From Candidatus Zhuqueibacterota bacterium (GTDB lineage: Bacteria > Zhuqueibacterota > Zhuqueibacteria > Residuimicrobiales > Krinioviventaceae), in NCBI GenBank assembly GCA_016928775.1, contig JAFGKD010000026.1, forward strand, positions 1 to 64,000: a DNA stretch of 64,000 nt, read 5' to 3'. Position numbers and translations under genes: made by a program. This document shows positions 9,404 through 18,314 of this stretch, one piece after another; the stretch's first letter is position 1; each line of letters begins with the position of its first letter. The notes under the pieces are model-generated. The model had not been told where the DNA came from. It ran no database searches and worked only from the letters and a program-made list of their open reading frames with translations.

Positions 9404-10621
9404 GTGGTTACGTTAAAACAAAAAAAAATATTGATGCTCCTGCAAAGCGATTATCCGCCGGATATTCGCCTGGCGAAAGAATTAAAGGCGTTGACAAAAG
9501 CCGGTTTCAGCGTACATCTTTTGTGCAATAATAAAAAGCAACGTGCGCTATCGGAGTATGTTGAGGGTGCTGTTGTGCATCGGTTGCCCGGCTTTTCCTG
9601 TATGCCCGCATCTCTTGGTGTGATGATCCGGTTGCCGCTTTTCTTCAGTCCCCTGTGGTTTTGCTATGCTGCAAGACTGATGACAAAGTTTGATATTGAC
9701 GTTTTGCATGTACACGATCTCCCGTTAGCGCCATTGGCTATTTTGTTGGGAAAATGTTTCAATGTACCTGTTGTTTATGATATGCATGAAAATTATCCGG
9801 CTGCCATGGACGGCTGGCGGAGGAGAGGCAATTTTTGGCAAGGTATAATAAAGAATCCCGAGATTGCGCATCTGCTCAATAATTTTTCACTAAAGCGTGC
9901 GCGCAATATCATTGTGGTTGTCGAGGAACAAAGAGATCATCTCATTGCCGCCGGCGTTGATCCGTTAAAAATTTATGTGGTTGGCAATACAGTTGATGTC
10001 GATACTTTTTCATCGATACCAATCGATAGCAAAATAATTGATTTGTACAAAGATAACTTTATCATTCTTTATATTGGCTCCTTCAGCACGGATCGCGGGT
10101 TGCAAACGGTGATTGAGGCGATGGACGATATCAGAGTAGATATTCCGCAGGCAAAATTATTGCTCGTTGGCGATGGAAAGAACAAAAAAGAATTAATAAA
10201 TCTGAGTGTTTCCCTGAACTTGGATCGTTTTGTTGAGTTTGTTGGCTGGGTTGATTTTTACAAGGTGCCATCCTATATGCACGCGGCAGATATCAACATC
10301 ATACCGCAGCCGTCAACTCCTTCCAATGATACGACGATGCCGCATAAACTTTTTCAATATATGTTGGTGGGCCAGCCTGTCATTACATCGGATGCTCGAC
10401 CGCTCAAGAGAATCGTTGAAGAGACGCAATGTGGCGCTGTATTTCAATCGGATAATGCCCTTGATTTTAGCCGGGCCGTCAAAGAAATATATAACTCGCA
10501 GATCGACTATCGTGACAACGGGAAAAAGGCCGTGGCTTCGAAATACAATTGGCAAGCGACAGCGGTGGACTTGATTAAGCTTTATGAACGATTATTTTAC
10601 AAACGAAAGGATATATCATGA
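9404..10621 (+). CDS. glycosyltransferase family 4
   Basis: 405 residues from GTG 9404 (ATG 9434 is a possible later start). GT-B fold: N-terminal KKILMLLQSDYPPDIRLAKE and VLHVHDLPLAPL, with VVYDMHENYP; C-terminal FIILYIGSFSTDRGLQTVIE, LLLVGDGKNKKEL and the family acidic/proline region around IIPQPSTPSNDTTMPHK followed by KLFQYMLVGQPVI. It adds a sugar to a growing lipid-linked oligosaccharide in the cytoplasm. Acceptor and donor not predictable. It separates the aminotransferase from the dehydrogenase and ends with an ATGA overlap on the latter. Confidence 0.88.
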   Translation: MVTLKQKKILMLLQSDYPPDIRLAKELKALTKAGFSVHLLCNNKKQRALSEYVEGAVVHRLPGFSCMPASLGVMIRLPLFFSPLWFCYAARLMTKFDIDVLHVHDLPLAPLAILLGKCFNVPVVYDMHENYPAAMDGWRRRGNFWQGIIKNPEIAHLLNNFSLKRARNIIVVVEEQRDHLIAAGVDPLKIYVVGNTVDVDTFSSIPIDSKIIDLYKDNFIILYIGSFSTDRGLQTVIEAMDDIRVDIPQAKLLLVGDGKNKKELINLSVSLNLDRFVEFVGWVDFYKVPSYMHAADINIIPQPSTPSNDTTMPHKLFQYMLVGQPVITSDARPLKRIVEETQCGAVFQSDNALDFSRAVKEIYNSQIDYRDNGKKAVASKYNWQATAVDLIKLYERLFYKRKDIS

Positions 10622-11622
10622 ATGTTGGTGTAGTTGGCCTGGGCTATTGGGGTCCGAATCTTGTTCGAAATCTTTATGAAAGTCACCTTTGCGAACAGAT
10701 CTACTGTTGTGACCTGGATGACGCCAAAGCTGAAAAAATTAAATCGCGTTACCCGACAATCATCACCACCAGGGACTATAAGGAGCTGGTGCAGAATCCG
10801 GAAATTAATGGTACTGTGATTGCCACGCCGGTATCCACCCATTTCCCGTTGGCCATGGAATTTTTAGAAGCCGGCAAACATGTTTTTGTCGAAAAGCCAT
10901 TCACGCCGTCGCCGGAGAAAGGAGCGGCGCTGGTCGCCAAAGCGGAGGAAAAGGGATTAATTGTGATGGTCGGCCATACTTTTGAATATAGCCCGCCCGT
11001 CATCAAGATAAAGGAAATCATCGACAGTGGTGAGTTGGGGAAAATATATTACATTAGCGCCTCTCGTGTCAATCTGGGTCTGCATCAAAAAGATGTCAGT
11101 GTTATCTGGGATCTGGCGCCACACGATTTCTCCTGTCTGTTTTACTGGCTTGGCGAACAACCAAAAAGGCTCTCTGCCATGGGACGGGATTATGTCCTCA
11201 AAGGTGTTCCGGATGTCGCCTTTATCAATATGGAGTTCGCTTCCGGATGTACAGCACACGTTCAGGTGAGCTGGCTCGCACCCAGCAAACTCAGACGAAC
11301 CGCAATTATTGGCAGCGAAAAGATGTTGGTCTATGATGATACCGAAACTATGGAAAAAGTAAAGATTTACGATAAAGGTGTTGACTATAAAGATCCCGAA
11401 ACTTTTGGCGAATTTCAACTGAGCTACAGGAGTGGTGATATCATTAGCCCACGTCTTGATACATTTGAGCCTCTCAATCGCGAAATGCGCCATTTTGTGG
11501 AATGCTGCGAGAAGGGTTTGACACCCAAGACTGATGGCCATAATGGTCTCCGGGTGGTCAAGGCATTGGATGCTGCAGAGCGATCGTTGCGAGCCGGCGG
11601 TAAAATAGTGGAGATAGCATGA
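10618..11622 (+). CDS. Gfo/Idh/MocA oxidoreductase (WlbA/WbpB-like)
   Basis: 334 residues. N-terminal Rossmann fold [17 protein letters not shown], the [12 protein letters not shown] strand, and the HVFVEKPF motif with the catalytic lysine; C-terminal domain contains [15 protein letters not shown] with the usual histidine. The family uses NAD(P) to oxidise or reduce sugars and sugar nucleotides. In the WlbA/WbpB role it oxidises the 3-position of UDP-GlcNAc-uronate before amination. AAAGGA ribosome binding site; overlaps the previous gene by ATGA and the next by four bases. Confidence 0.88.
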   Translation: MNVGVVGLGYWGPNLVRNLYESHLCEQIYCCDLDDAKAEKIKSRYPTIITTRDYKELVQNPEINGTVIATPVSTHFPLAMEFLEAGKHVFVEKPFTPSPEKGAALVAKAEEKGLIVMVGHTFEYSPPVIKIKEIIDSGELGKIYYISASRVNLGLHQKDVSVIWDLAPHDFSCLFYWLGEQPKRLSAMGRDYVLKGVPDVAFINMEFASGCTAHVQVSWLAPSKLRRTAIIGSEKMLVYDDTETMEKVKIYDKGVDYKDPETFGEFQLSYRSGDIISPRLDTFEPLNREMRHFVECCEKGLTPKTDGHNGLRVVKALDAAERSLRAGGKIVEIA

Positions 11623-12299
11623 TGCCTCAGGCAAGTCATATTGAGTCGAGTTGCACGGTCTACGAAAATGTCCTCATTGGTGAAGGCGCGGATATACAAG
11701 GTCCTTCGATTCTCGGAAAGCCGCCGCGTGGCGCGGCACCGGGGGAGCTCAAGCTCGTACTCGGCGATTACATTATTGTTCGACCCTTTACGACAATTTA
11801 TGCGGGATCAACCTTTGGTGCACATGTTCAAACCGGACAGGGCGCTTCGATACGCGAGGAAAACGTCATTGGCGATCACGTCAGCATCGGCACCAACGCT
11901 GTGTTGGAGTTTGGCAATACCATAGGCGCGCGTTCGCGAATTCATTCGCTCTGTTTTTTGGAAATGGTGACAATCGAGGAAGATGTTTTCATTGGCCCCA
12001 ACGTTGTTTTTACCGATGATCCACACCCGATGAAATGTCCAAGGTATCTCGATTGCCTCGGTGGTGTCACAGTGAAACGTTTGGCCAAAATTGGTGCCAA
12101 CTCGACGATTTTGCCCGGTGTGACGATCGGCGAAAATGCCCTCGTCGGCGCAGGTTCGGTCGTGACAAAAGATGTGCCCGACAACATGGTCGTAGCCGGC
12201 GCACCGGCAAAGATTATCAAGCGAGTCGATGAACTGGAGTGTTATCCCGGCTTTTTTGAAAAGCCGTACGTTTGGCCCCCTTACGCTAAATCAAGGTGA
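11619..12299 (+). CDS. hexapeptide-repeat sugar N-acetyltransferase
   Basis: 226 residues made almost entirely of left-handed beta-helix hexapeptides, for example [37 protein letters not shown], ending with the [12 protein letters not shown] signature of LbetaH acetyltransferases. WbpD/WlbB-like enzymes use acetyl-CoA to acetylate the 3-amino group produced by the DegT enzyme, fitting the neighbours. A longer than usual N-terminal part (residues 1-60) precedes the catalytic helix. Two tandem ATG codons (11619 and 11622) follow GGAG; either may be used. Confidence 0.85.
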   Translation: MMPQASHIESSCTVYENVLIGEGADIQGPSILGKPPRGAAPGELKLVLGDYIIVRPFTTIYAGSTFGAHVQTGQGASIREENVIGDHVSIGTNAVLEFGNTIGARSRIHSLCFLEMVTIEEDVFIGPNVVFTDDPHPMKCPRYLDCLGGVTVKRLAKIGANSTILPGVTIGENALVGAGSVVTKDVPDNMVVAGAPAKIIKRVDELECYPGFFEKPYVWPPYAKSR

Positions 12300-12303
12300 A
12301 ACA

Positions 12304-13302
12304 TTGAGCGCAACGAATCCAGAAAATGCAAGACCATTGGTCTCAATTGTTATTCCCATGCTCAATGAACGAGATGCCATTGAACGATGCATAAACTCGA
12401 TTTTTGCCCAGGATTACCCGGCAGACAGGCTGGAAATTGTCATAGTTGACGGGCTGTCGGATGACGGCTCTCAACAAGTTGTCACGTCTCTGATGAAAGA
12501 GCATCATTTCATAAAGCTGTTGGAAAATCCAACTCGACGCACACCGGCATCATTAAATATTGGTGTTCGGCATGCCGCGGGTGATGTGATTGTTATCTTG
12601 GGGGCGCATACGACCATTGAGCGTCAGTTCGTCAGCACCAATATAAAGTATATGAACGAGCTCGGAGTGAAATGTACGGGCGGCACGCAGATCAACGTCG
12701 GAGAGACCTATCTGCAGCGAGCCATAGGCTTTGGCATGGGCTCTGTTTTTGGCATACCCAGTGCGCCGTATCGCTTTTTCCCCAAAAAACGATTTGTCGA
12801 TACAGTGGTGTATGCCGCTTACAAGCGACAATTGTTTGATGAGGTCGGCTATTTTGACGAGGAGCTGTGCATCTCCGAAGATGCCGAGTTTAATTGGCGG
12901 ATTCGCAAGGCCGGCAATAAAATATTTTATACGCCGGAAATTATTTCATACTATTACCCGCGCAAGAATCTGTTCCGGCTGTTCAAACAATTTTTCAATT
13001 ATGGCATCTTTCGGGTCAATGTGATGAAAAAACACATTGATTCAGTCAAGCTGATCCATTTTCTGCCACCTCTTTTTGTTGCAACGATGGTCGTATTATC
13101 TGTTGGTGGCTTTTTTGTACCGCTCTTGTGGAAATTGGCCGCTGTTGTCCTGGCACTTTATATTCTTTATATTATCCTGGGAGCATTTTTAACTGCTGGC
13201 AAGGTCAAGAAAATTCACTATGTTCCTGTGTTGCCTCCGGTGTTTGCAACAATGCACATCAGTTGGGGGACAGGTTTTCTTGTTGGTATGGTCAAAAAGT
13301 AG
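12304..13302 (+). CDS. glycosyltransferase family 2, membrane-anchored
   Basis: 332 residues. GT-A fold with VSIVIPMLNERDAIERCI, the DGLSDDGSQQV loop, a TxxxAxxxxxxGxxxxxxGAHT region in place of the usual DxD, and FDEELCISEDAEFNWRI near residue 200. Two C-terminal hydrophobic segments (about 255-300) anchor it. Closest in style to ExoA/succinoglycan glucosyltransferases. Start chosen at TTG 12304 because AAGGTGA lies five bases upstream and directly overlaps the end of the acetyltransferase gene; an ATG at 12229 would overlap that gene by 71 bases. Confidence 0.85.
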   Translation: MSATNPENARPLVSIVIPMLNERDAIERCINSIFAQDYPADRLEIVIVDGLSDDGSQQVVTSLMKEHHFIKLLENPTRRTPASLNIGVRHAAGDVIVILGAHTTIERQFVSTNIKYMNELGVKCTGGTQINVGETYLQRAIGFGMGSVFGIPSAPYRFFPKKRFVDTVVYAAYKRQLFDEVGYFDEELCISEDAEFNWRIRKAGNKIFYTPEIISYYYPRKNLFRLFKQFFNYGIFRVNVMKKHIDSVKLIHFLPPLFVATMVVLSVGGFFVPLLWKLAAVVLALYILYIILGAFLTAGKVKKIHYVPVLPPVFATMHISWGTGFLVGMVKK

Positions 13303-13312
13303 GAAATTATAA

Positions 13313-13714
13313 ATGAAGTCACTGAAAAAATATTTCCCCGCCAATATCACTGCGGATCAGGCAAAAGATACCGCCGCCGCGTTTGTGCTGATATGCCTTT
13401 TGCTCGGTCTGTATACGGCGAATTTTCTCTACGTCAAGATCGGTCTTGTATTGCTTGTCATCTCGATGATCATTCCCATGTCGTTCCGTTTTTTCGCAAC
13501 GGTGTGGCTCGGATTTTCGTACCTGCTGGGTACTGTTGTTTCCAAAATTCTATTGTCAGTTGTCTTTTTTGTTATTGTCTCGCCAATCGGCCTCATTCGC
13601 AGAGCTCTTGGATTTGACTCGCTGAAGCTCAAACAATTCAAAAAAAGCTCGCGTTCAGTCATGCATGTCAGAAATTATAAATTTGTCGCAGAAGATTTGG
13701 AAAGACCTTATTAA
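13313..13714 (+). CDS. SxtJ-family small membrane protein
   Basis: 133 residues with three hydrophobic segments (about 25-45, 48-65 and 70-95) and a basic tail. The layout and the closing phrase around SPIGLIRRALGFDSL match the SxtJ family, found next to NodU/CmcH carbamoyltransferases in saxitoxin and exopolysaccharide clusters. Biochemical role is not established. Here it is immediately followed by a DUF5989 protein and the carbamoyltransferase, the typical order. Confidence 0.75.
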   Translation: MKSLKKYFPANITADQAKDTAAAFVLICLLLGLYTANFLYVKIGLVLLVISMIIPMSFRFFATVWLGFSYLLGTVVSKILLSVVFFVIVSPIGLIRRALGFDSLKLKQFKKSSRSVMHVRNYKFVAEDLERPY

Positions 13715-13730
13715 AATATTTGGAGGATTT

Positions 13731-13880
13731 ATGGACTTTATAAAGGATTTGTGGGGATTCTTGAAAAATCGCAAAAAATTTTGGTTATTGCCCATAATCA
13801 TCATTCTTTTGCTCTTTGGCGTACTCATTGTGCTCACGAGCGGTACGGCAATCGCCCCCTTTATTTATACTATTTTCTAA
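13731..13880 (+). CDS. DUF5989 single-pass membrane protein
   Basis: 49 residues beginning MDFIKDLWGFLKNRKKFW, then one membrane segment rich in Ile/Leu and a short tail TSGTAIAPFIYTIF. This N-terminal amphipathic helix, basic patch, single helix and SG-x-AxAPFIY ending are the DUF5989 pattern. TGGAGG sits five bases upstream of ATG 13731; a longer reading from 13665 overlaps the previous gene and is rejected. Function unknown; its conserved position between SxtJ and the carbamoyltransferase suggests it helps place that enzyme at the membrane (inference). Confidence 0.8.
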   Translation: MDFIKDLWGFLKNRKKFWLLPIIIILLLFGVLIVLTSGTAIAPFIYTIF

Positions 13881-13890
13881 AGGATTTTTT

Positions 13891-15750
13891 ATGTCGGAAG
13901 CTATTCTTGGAATATCGGCGTATTATCATGATAGCGCCGCCTGTTTGATGGTAGACGGTCAGATTATCGCTGCCGCGCATGAAGAAAGATTCTCTCGAAA
14001 AAAACATGATTCATCATTTCCCATCAATGCCGCACGCTATGTGTTGCATGAAGGAGGCCTGGAATTAGGCGATTTGACGGTTGTGTCATTTTATGATAAA
14101 CCATATCTCAAATTTGAAAGACTGTTGGAAACCTATCACGCCTTTTCCCCTAAAGGCTTAAAGAGTTTCCTCTCCGCTATTCCGGTGTGGATAAAAGAAA
14201 AACTTTTTCTAAAAAAAATGCTGAAAGAGCAGCTCGCAGAGCTTGGTCAAGGCAAGGTTCCACTGCTTTTCCCGGAGCACCATCTTTCGCACGCCGCAAG
14301 TGCTTTTTATCCTTCACCGTTTAAAGAGGCCGCAGTACTGACCGTTGACGGCGTGGGCGAATGGGCAACAACAACGATTGGTTATGGCCAAAACACGGAA
14401 CTGCAAATATTCGAAGAGCTTCACTTTCCACACTCGATCGGATTGCTCTATTCTGCATTCACCTACTATACCGGCTTTCGCGTGAATAGCGGGGAATACA
14501 AGCTGATGGGTTTGGCCCCCTATGGAAACAGACACTCGCAACAAACAAAGCTGTTCACGGAGAAAATATTATCTGAGTTGGTGGACATCAGAGAAGATGG
14601 TTCCCTTTTATTGAATATGGCCTATTTCAATTTTGCCACCGGTTTGCGGATGACGGACGACAAAAAATGGCTGGCGTTATTTGGCATACCACCCAGGAAA
14701 CCTGAATCAAGCATTACACAAGATTATATGAATATGGCATTAGCCATTCAACAAGTGACCGAGGACATTGTGCTCAAATTAGCCCACACCGCGAAAGAGC
14801 TAACAAAGAGTGATTATCTCGTTATGGCAGGCGGTGTTGCGTTAAATAGCGTGGCAAACGGAAAATTGCTCAAAGAAAAAATATTTCAGGATATTTGGGT
14901 CCAACCCGCCGCTGGAGATGCGGGCGGGGCTCTCGGTGCGGCTTATGCAGCGTGGTATTTATGGAAAGACAATGAACGTGTCATTAATTCCGATCCTGAT
15001 TCCATGCAGGGAGCCTATTTGGGGCCTGAATATGACGCGAAAGATATACTCAAAGTCGCACAAAAATTCAAGGCCAAATACAAACATTATGATAATTTTG
15101 ATCTCCTGGCACAGGATGTTGCACGTTTGATTGCGGATGGAAATGTCATCGGTTGGTTTCAGGGCCGAATGGAGTATGGCCCAAGAGCGCTCGGCAATAG
15201 AAGCATACTCGGTGATGCTCGTAATCCTGAAATGCAAAAAAAGATGAATCTCAAAATCAAATATCGCGAGGGATTCAGACCTTTTGCCCCGACTGTTCTG
15301 GAAGAAGATATTCAGGAATTTTTTGATTTGGACCGACCTTCTCCCTACATGCTGCTTGTTATCCCGGTTCTTGAAACAAGAAGGAATGCCTTGCCTGATA
15401 ACTATGAAAATTTTTCACTGTATGATAGATTATATCATCTGCGGTCAGATGTACCGGCCATCACACATGTGGATTATTCGGCGCGGATACAAAGCGTTCG
15501 CCAAAAGACGAATCCACGATACTGGCAATTAATTCATGAATTTAAGAAATTGACTGGTTATGGGGTCATCGTTAATACGAGTTTTAATGTTCGAGGCGAA
15601 CCTATTGTATGCACACCAATGGATGCGTATAAATGTTTCATGCGCACCGAAATGGACTATCTTGTTTTAGGTGATTTTTTGTTCGACAAGCGCGATCAAA
15701 AAAAATTGGATGATGATATCAACTGGCGAGAAGAATTTAAACTGGACTGA
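13891..15750 (+). CDS. NodU/CmcH-family O-carbamoyltransferase
   Basis: 619 residues from ATG 13891. N-terminal Kae1-like carbamoyl-adenylate domain: ILGISAYYHDSAACLMVDG, AAAHEERFSRKKHDSSFP, PEHHLSHAASAFYPSPF and LTVDGVGEWATT; the second half has MAGGVALNSVANGKL and the C-terminal domain GPRALGNRSILGD, FRPFAPTVL and GVIVNTSFNVRGEPIV. The enzyme uses carbamoyl phosphate and ATP to carbamoylate a hydroxyl, here most likely a sugar of the exopolysaccharide. AAAGGA precedes the ATG. The in-frame extension to 13816 would overlap the DUF5989 gene and is not family-like. Confidence 0.92.
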   Translation: MSEAILGISAYYHDSAACLMVDGQIIAAAHEERFSRKKHDSSFPINAARYVLHEGGLELGDLTVVSFYDKPYLKFERLLETYHAFSPKGLKSFLSAIPVWIKEKLFLKKMLKEQLAELGQGKVPLLFPEHHLSHAASAFYPSPFKEAAVLTVDGVGEWATTTIGYGQNTELQIFEELHFPHSIGLLYSAFTYYTGFRVNSGEYKLMGLAPYGNRHSQQTKLFTEKILSELVDIREDGSLLLNMAYFNFATGLRMTDDKKWLALFGIPPRKPESSITQDYMNMALAIQQVTEDIVLKLAHTAKELTKSDYLVMAGGVALNSVANGKLLKEKIFQDIWVQPAAGDAGGALGAAYAAWYLWKDNERVINSDPDSMQGAYLGPEYDAKDILKVAQKFKAKYKHYDNFDLLAQDVARLIADGNVIGWFQGRMEYGPRALGNRSILGDARNPEMQKKMNLKIKYREGFRPFAPTVLEEDIQEFFDLDRPSPYMLLVIPVLETRRNALPDNYENFSLYDRLYHLRSDVPAITHVDYSARIQSVRQKTNPRYWQLIHEFKKLTGYGVIVNTSFNVRGEPIVCTPMDAYKCFMRTEMDYLVLGDFLFDKRDQKKLDDDINWREEFKLD

Positions 15751-15784
15751 TTTAATATCTTCTGTTTTTGAGGAGGACATTGGG

Positions 15785-16894
15785 ATGAAATCATTGCTGC
15801 GAGACAGCCTCATTGTTATATTTATCACCGCCATTCTTTTCGGTTTGATCGAGGTGAGCTTTCGTTTGTTTGCTCCTCAAGAGATTATACATGTTTATAA
15901 AGACGAACAATCCCTGGCGCTTCGAGATAGCGTGCTCGGACATGTTTATCGGCCTGACGCTTCATCAAAAGTGAGAGGTCCAGAATTTACAGTCGAATAC
16001 AAAATCAATGCATTCGGCATGCGGGATGAAGCTTTTCATCCTGCTATCAAGCCAGAAAATACTTTGAGAATTTTAATTCTTGGCGACTCTTTTGCATTTG
16101 GTGCGGCAAATGACTATCAAAATATCTGGCCAGTCGTGTTTGAACGAGCACTGACGCAAAAAGGCTATAAAATTGATGTGATGAAAGCAGGTGTGTCCGC
16201 GTATGATACAAAAAAAGAAGTCCTCTATCTCGAAAGGCTATATCCCGACTATCATCCAGATGTCGTTGTATTGAATTTCCTGCCTAATGATTTGTTCACA
16301 AATACGCCCATCGCTGTAAATCCAGCAGCGGAAGCATGGGCGGATTTGAACAGTGATGAGCCAGTGGTTCGGGCGCAAGAAGACAAAACCAACGCTTTAC
16401 ACTCGGTCCTGTTTGCAAAACGAATGTTGTTATCCAACGACTTCTTTTATACCCGGCTCTATTTGCTGACACGCCGCTCGGATTATTTTTCAATGCCGTT
16501 GAGTGAGAATCTGCAAAAACAAATCAGTATTACTCAGCAAATTTTGCAGAGAGCGACGGACTTTTGTGAACAGAGGGGAGCCAGGTTTGTCGTCCTCTTC
16601 ATTCCGCAGCAATTTCAGGTGATCGTCAAGGCAAAAGAATTACAATTTGAAAATATTAATGTCGTCTTTATCGATGAGCTTTTTTATGATTTTGCCCGCG
16701 AGAAGAATTTTTTTTGGATAACCACTCTGCCGACGTTGGTTGAACACTACAAGTCAAATGATGTTGATTTATATTTTCGCCTGGACGGGCATTTGAACAA
16801 ATATGGAAATCAACTAGTAGGAGACTATTTCGCCGCGGAATTTGAAAAAATATTTGCACAGCAGCTTTCTCCGACAAAAGGCTATTCTCAGTAA
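15785..16894 (+). CDS. SGNH/GDSL-type hydrolase with N-terminal membrane anchor
   Basis: 369 residues. One N-terminal hydrophobic helix (about 8-26), then a periplasmic SGNH domain: LRILILGDSFAFGAAN (block I serine), GVSAYDTKKEVLYL (block II Gly), VVLNFLPNDLF (block III Asn) and YFRLDGHLNKYGNQL (block V Asp-x-x-His). The family acts as esterases or O-acyltransferase partners on polysaccharides. AGGAGG lies eight bases before ATG 15785, fixing the start; the longer reading from 15671 overlaps the carbamoyltransferase gene. Its usual place beside SxtJ/DUF5989/carbamoyltransferase suggests action on the carbamoylated or acylated polymer. Confidence 0.8.
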   Translation: MKSLLRDSLIVIFITAILFGLIEVSFRLFAPQEIIHVYKDEQSLALRDSVLGHVYRPDASSKVRGPEFTVEYKINAFGMRDEAFHPAIKPENTLRILILGDSFAFGAANDYQNIWPVVFERALTQKGYKIDVMKAGVSAYDTKKEVLYLERLYPDYHPDVVVLNFLPNDLFTNTPIAVNPAAEAWADLNSDEPVVRAQEDKTNALHSVLFAKRMLLSNDFFYTRLYLLTRRSDYFSMPLSENLQKQISITQQILQRATDFCEQRGARFVVLFIPQQFQVIVKAKELQFENINVVFIDELFYDFAREKNFFWITTLPTLVEHYKSNDVDLYFRLDGHLNKYGNQLVGDYFAAEFEKIFAQQLSPTKGYSQ

Positions 16895-16899
16895 ATACG

Positions 16900-18300
16900 A
16901 TGCCCAAACCTATTGAAAAAATACTTCTTCTTTGTATTGATCTACTCACTATAAATTCCGCCTTTTTGGGCTTTCTCCAATTGCGATCCACCGCGCATCT
17001 GTTTGTGGAAAAGGAATTTCCCTTTTTACTTCTCATTTCATTCATCCTCTACTTTTTCTGGCTGGTGATTTTCCTCTTCGCCGGCCTCTATCAATCATGG
17101 TACACAAAGTCACGTTATGATGAACTCATCGGTGTGTTCAAGACCGTAAGTTTTGGGATTTTTATTATATTTTTAGCGACACTCGAACCGGAACAAGACC
17201 TGTCCACAAAACCGACGCTCGGACGTATGCTCATTGTGAGCTATTGGGGTTTGATGATTCTGTTCGTCGGAGCTGGACGGATGTTTTTGCACACCATTCA
17301 GCGAAAGCTGCTCCAGGCCGGCATTGGCCAACGCAACACCATCATTATTGGCTGGAATAGGAATGCCCGCTCTTTGGCTGACAAGGTGAAAAAATATCCT
17401 GCTTTAGGCTATCGTGTCATTGGTTTCCTCTCCCTGGATAAAAAGGAGCAAGAGGGGAATCACGATGGTTTGCCGGTTTTGGGACATATAAAAAAGCTGG
17501 CAAAGATTGTCAGTGACCATCACGTTGAGGAGGTTATATTATGTCTCGGCAAAGTTGCAAACCGAAAAGTGATTGAAATCATTGGCATGTGCGAAGAACT
17601 GCCTGTTCATATTAAAATAGAACCGGATTTATACAATATGGTCTTGGGGCAAGCGCGAACCAATCAAATTTATGGATTTCCGCTCATTGAAGTGCATCCC
17701 GAGCTTATGCCACCGTGGGAAAAGAAGGTGAAACGTCTGATTGATATTTTGTTTTCATTTGTCGCGTTGATGCTCTTGTCACCAATTCTTGTTTTATGTG
17801 CTATGTTAATAAAGATCGATTCGCCTGGCCCGGTTTTTTTTAAACAAAAACGTATTGGCCGAGGCGGCAGAGTCTTTACAATGTACAAATTTCGCTCCAT
17901 GATACAGGATGCCGAGCGATATACCGGACCGGTCTGGGCCGGCAAGACAGACCCGCGCATCACCCGTGTTGGTCGCTTTATTCGCAAAGTCCGTATTGAT
18001 GAGTTTCCACAGCTTTTTAATGTATTGAACGGCGACATGAGCCTGGTGGGACCGCGACCGGAACGTCCCTATTTTGTTGACCGACTCAAGCGGGAATATC
18101 CGCTCTATACGCGTCGCCTCAAAGTGAAACCGGGAATTACCGGTTGGGCTCAGGTCAAAGGGAAATATGATACAACGATTGAAGAAGTTAAAGAGAAATT
18201 GGACTATGATCTCTACTATATAGATAACATCTCCTTGCGATTGGATTTTCTGATTATGTTTTATACCATATATGTGATGTTGCGCTTCAAAGGACAATAA
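16900..18300 (+). CDS. WbaP/WcaJ-like undecaprenyl-phosphate sugar phosphotransferase
   Basis: 466 residues. Four N-terminal membrane helices (to about residue 125), a Rossmann-like middle domain (IIIGWNRNARSLADKVK to about 260), and the C-terminal bacterial sugar transferase domain: KRLIDILFSFVALMLLSPI, DSPGPVFFKQKRIGRGGRVF, TMYKFRSM, RKVRIDEFPQLFNVLNGDMS, SLVGPRPERP and KPGITGWAQV. It starts the lipid-linked repeat unit by moving phospho-hexose from a UDP-sugar to undecaprenyl phosphate. Last gene of the polysaccharide operon; serS begins 14 bases later, so transcription may continue. Confidence 0.92.
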   Translation: MPKPIEKILLLCIDLLTINSAFLGFLQLRSTAHLFVEKEFPFLLLISFILYFFWLVIFLFAGLYQSWYTKSRYDELIGVFKTVSFGIFIIFLATLEPEQDLSTKPTLGRMLIVSYWGLMILFVGAGRMFLHTIQRKLLQAGIGQRNTIIIGWNRNARSLADKVKKYPALGYRVIGFLSLDKKEQEGNHDGLPVLGHIKKLAKIVSDHHVEEVILCLGKVANRKVIEIIGMCEELPVHIKIEPDLYNMVLGQARTNQIYGFPLIEVHPELMPPWEKKVKRLIDILFSFVALMLLSPILVLCAMLIKIDSPGPVFFKQKRIGRGGRVFTMYKFRSMIQDAERYTGPVWAGKTDPRITRVGRFIRKVRIDEFPQLFNVLNGDMSLVGPRPERPYFVDRLKREYPLYTRRLKVKPGITGWAQVKGKYDTTIEEVKEKLDYDLYYIDNISLRLDFLIMFYTIYVMLRFKGQ

Positions 18301-18314
18301 AAAAAGAGGCTAGC

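Noticed and set aside
10957..11634. Minus-strand open frame of 225 codons opposite the Gfo/Idh gene
   Set aside because: Reverse shadow of a gene with strong family motifs; composition is unlike a protein.
13816..13890. Longer start of the carbamoyltransferase
   Set aside because: It overlaps the DUF5989 gene, and the family begins at the ILGISAYYHDSA strand just after ATG 13891.
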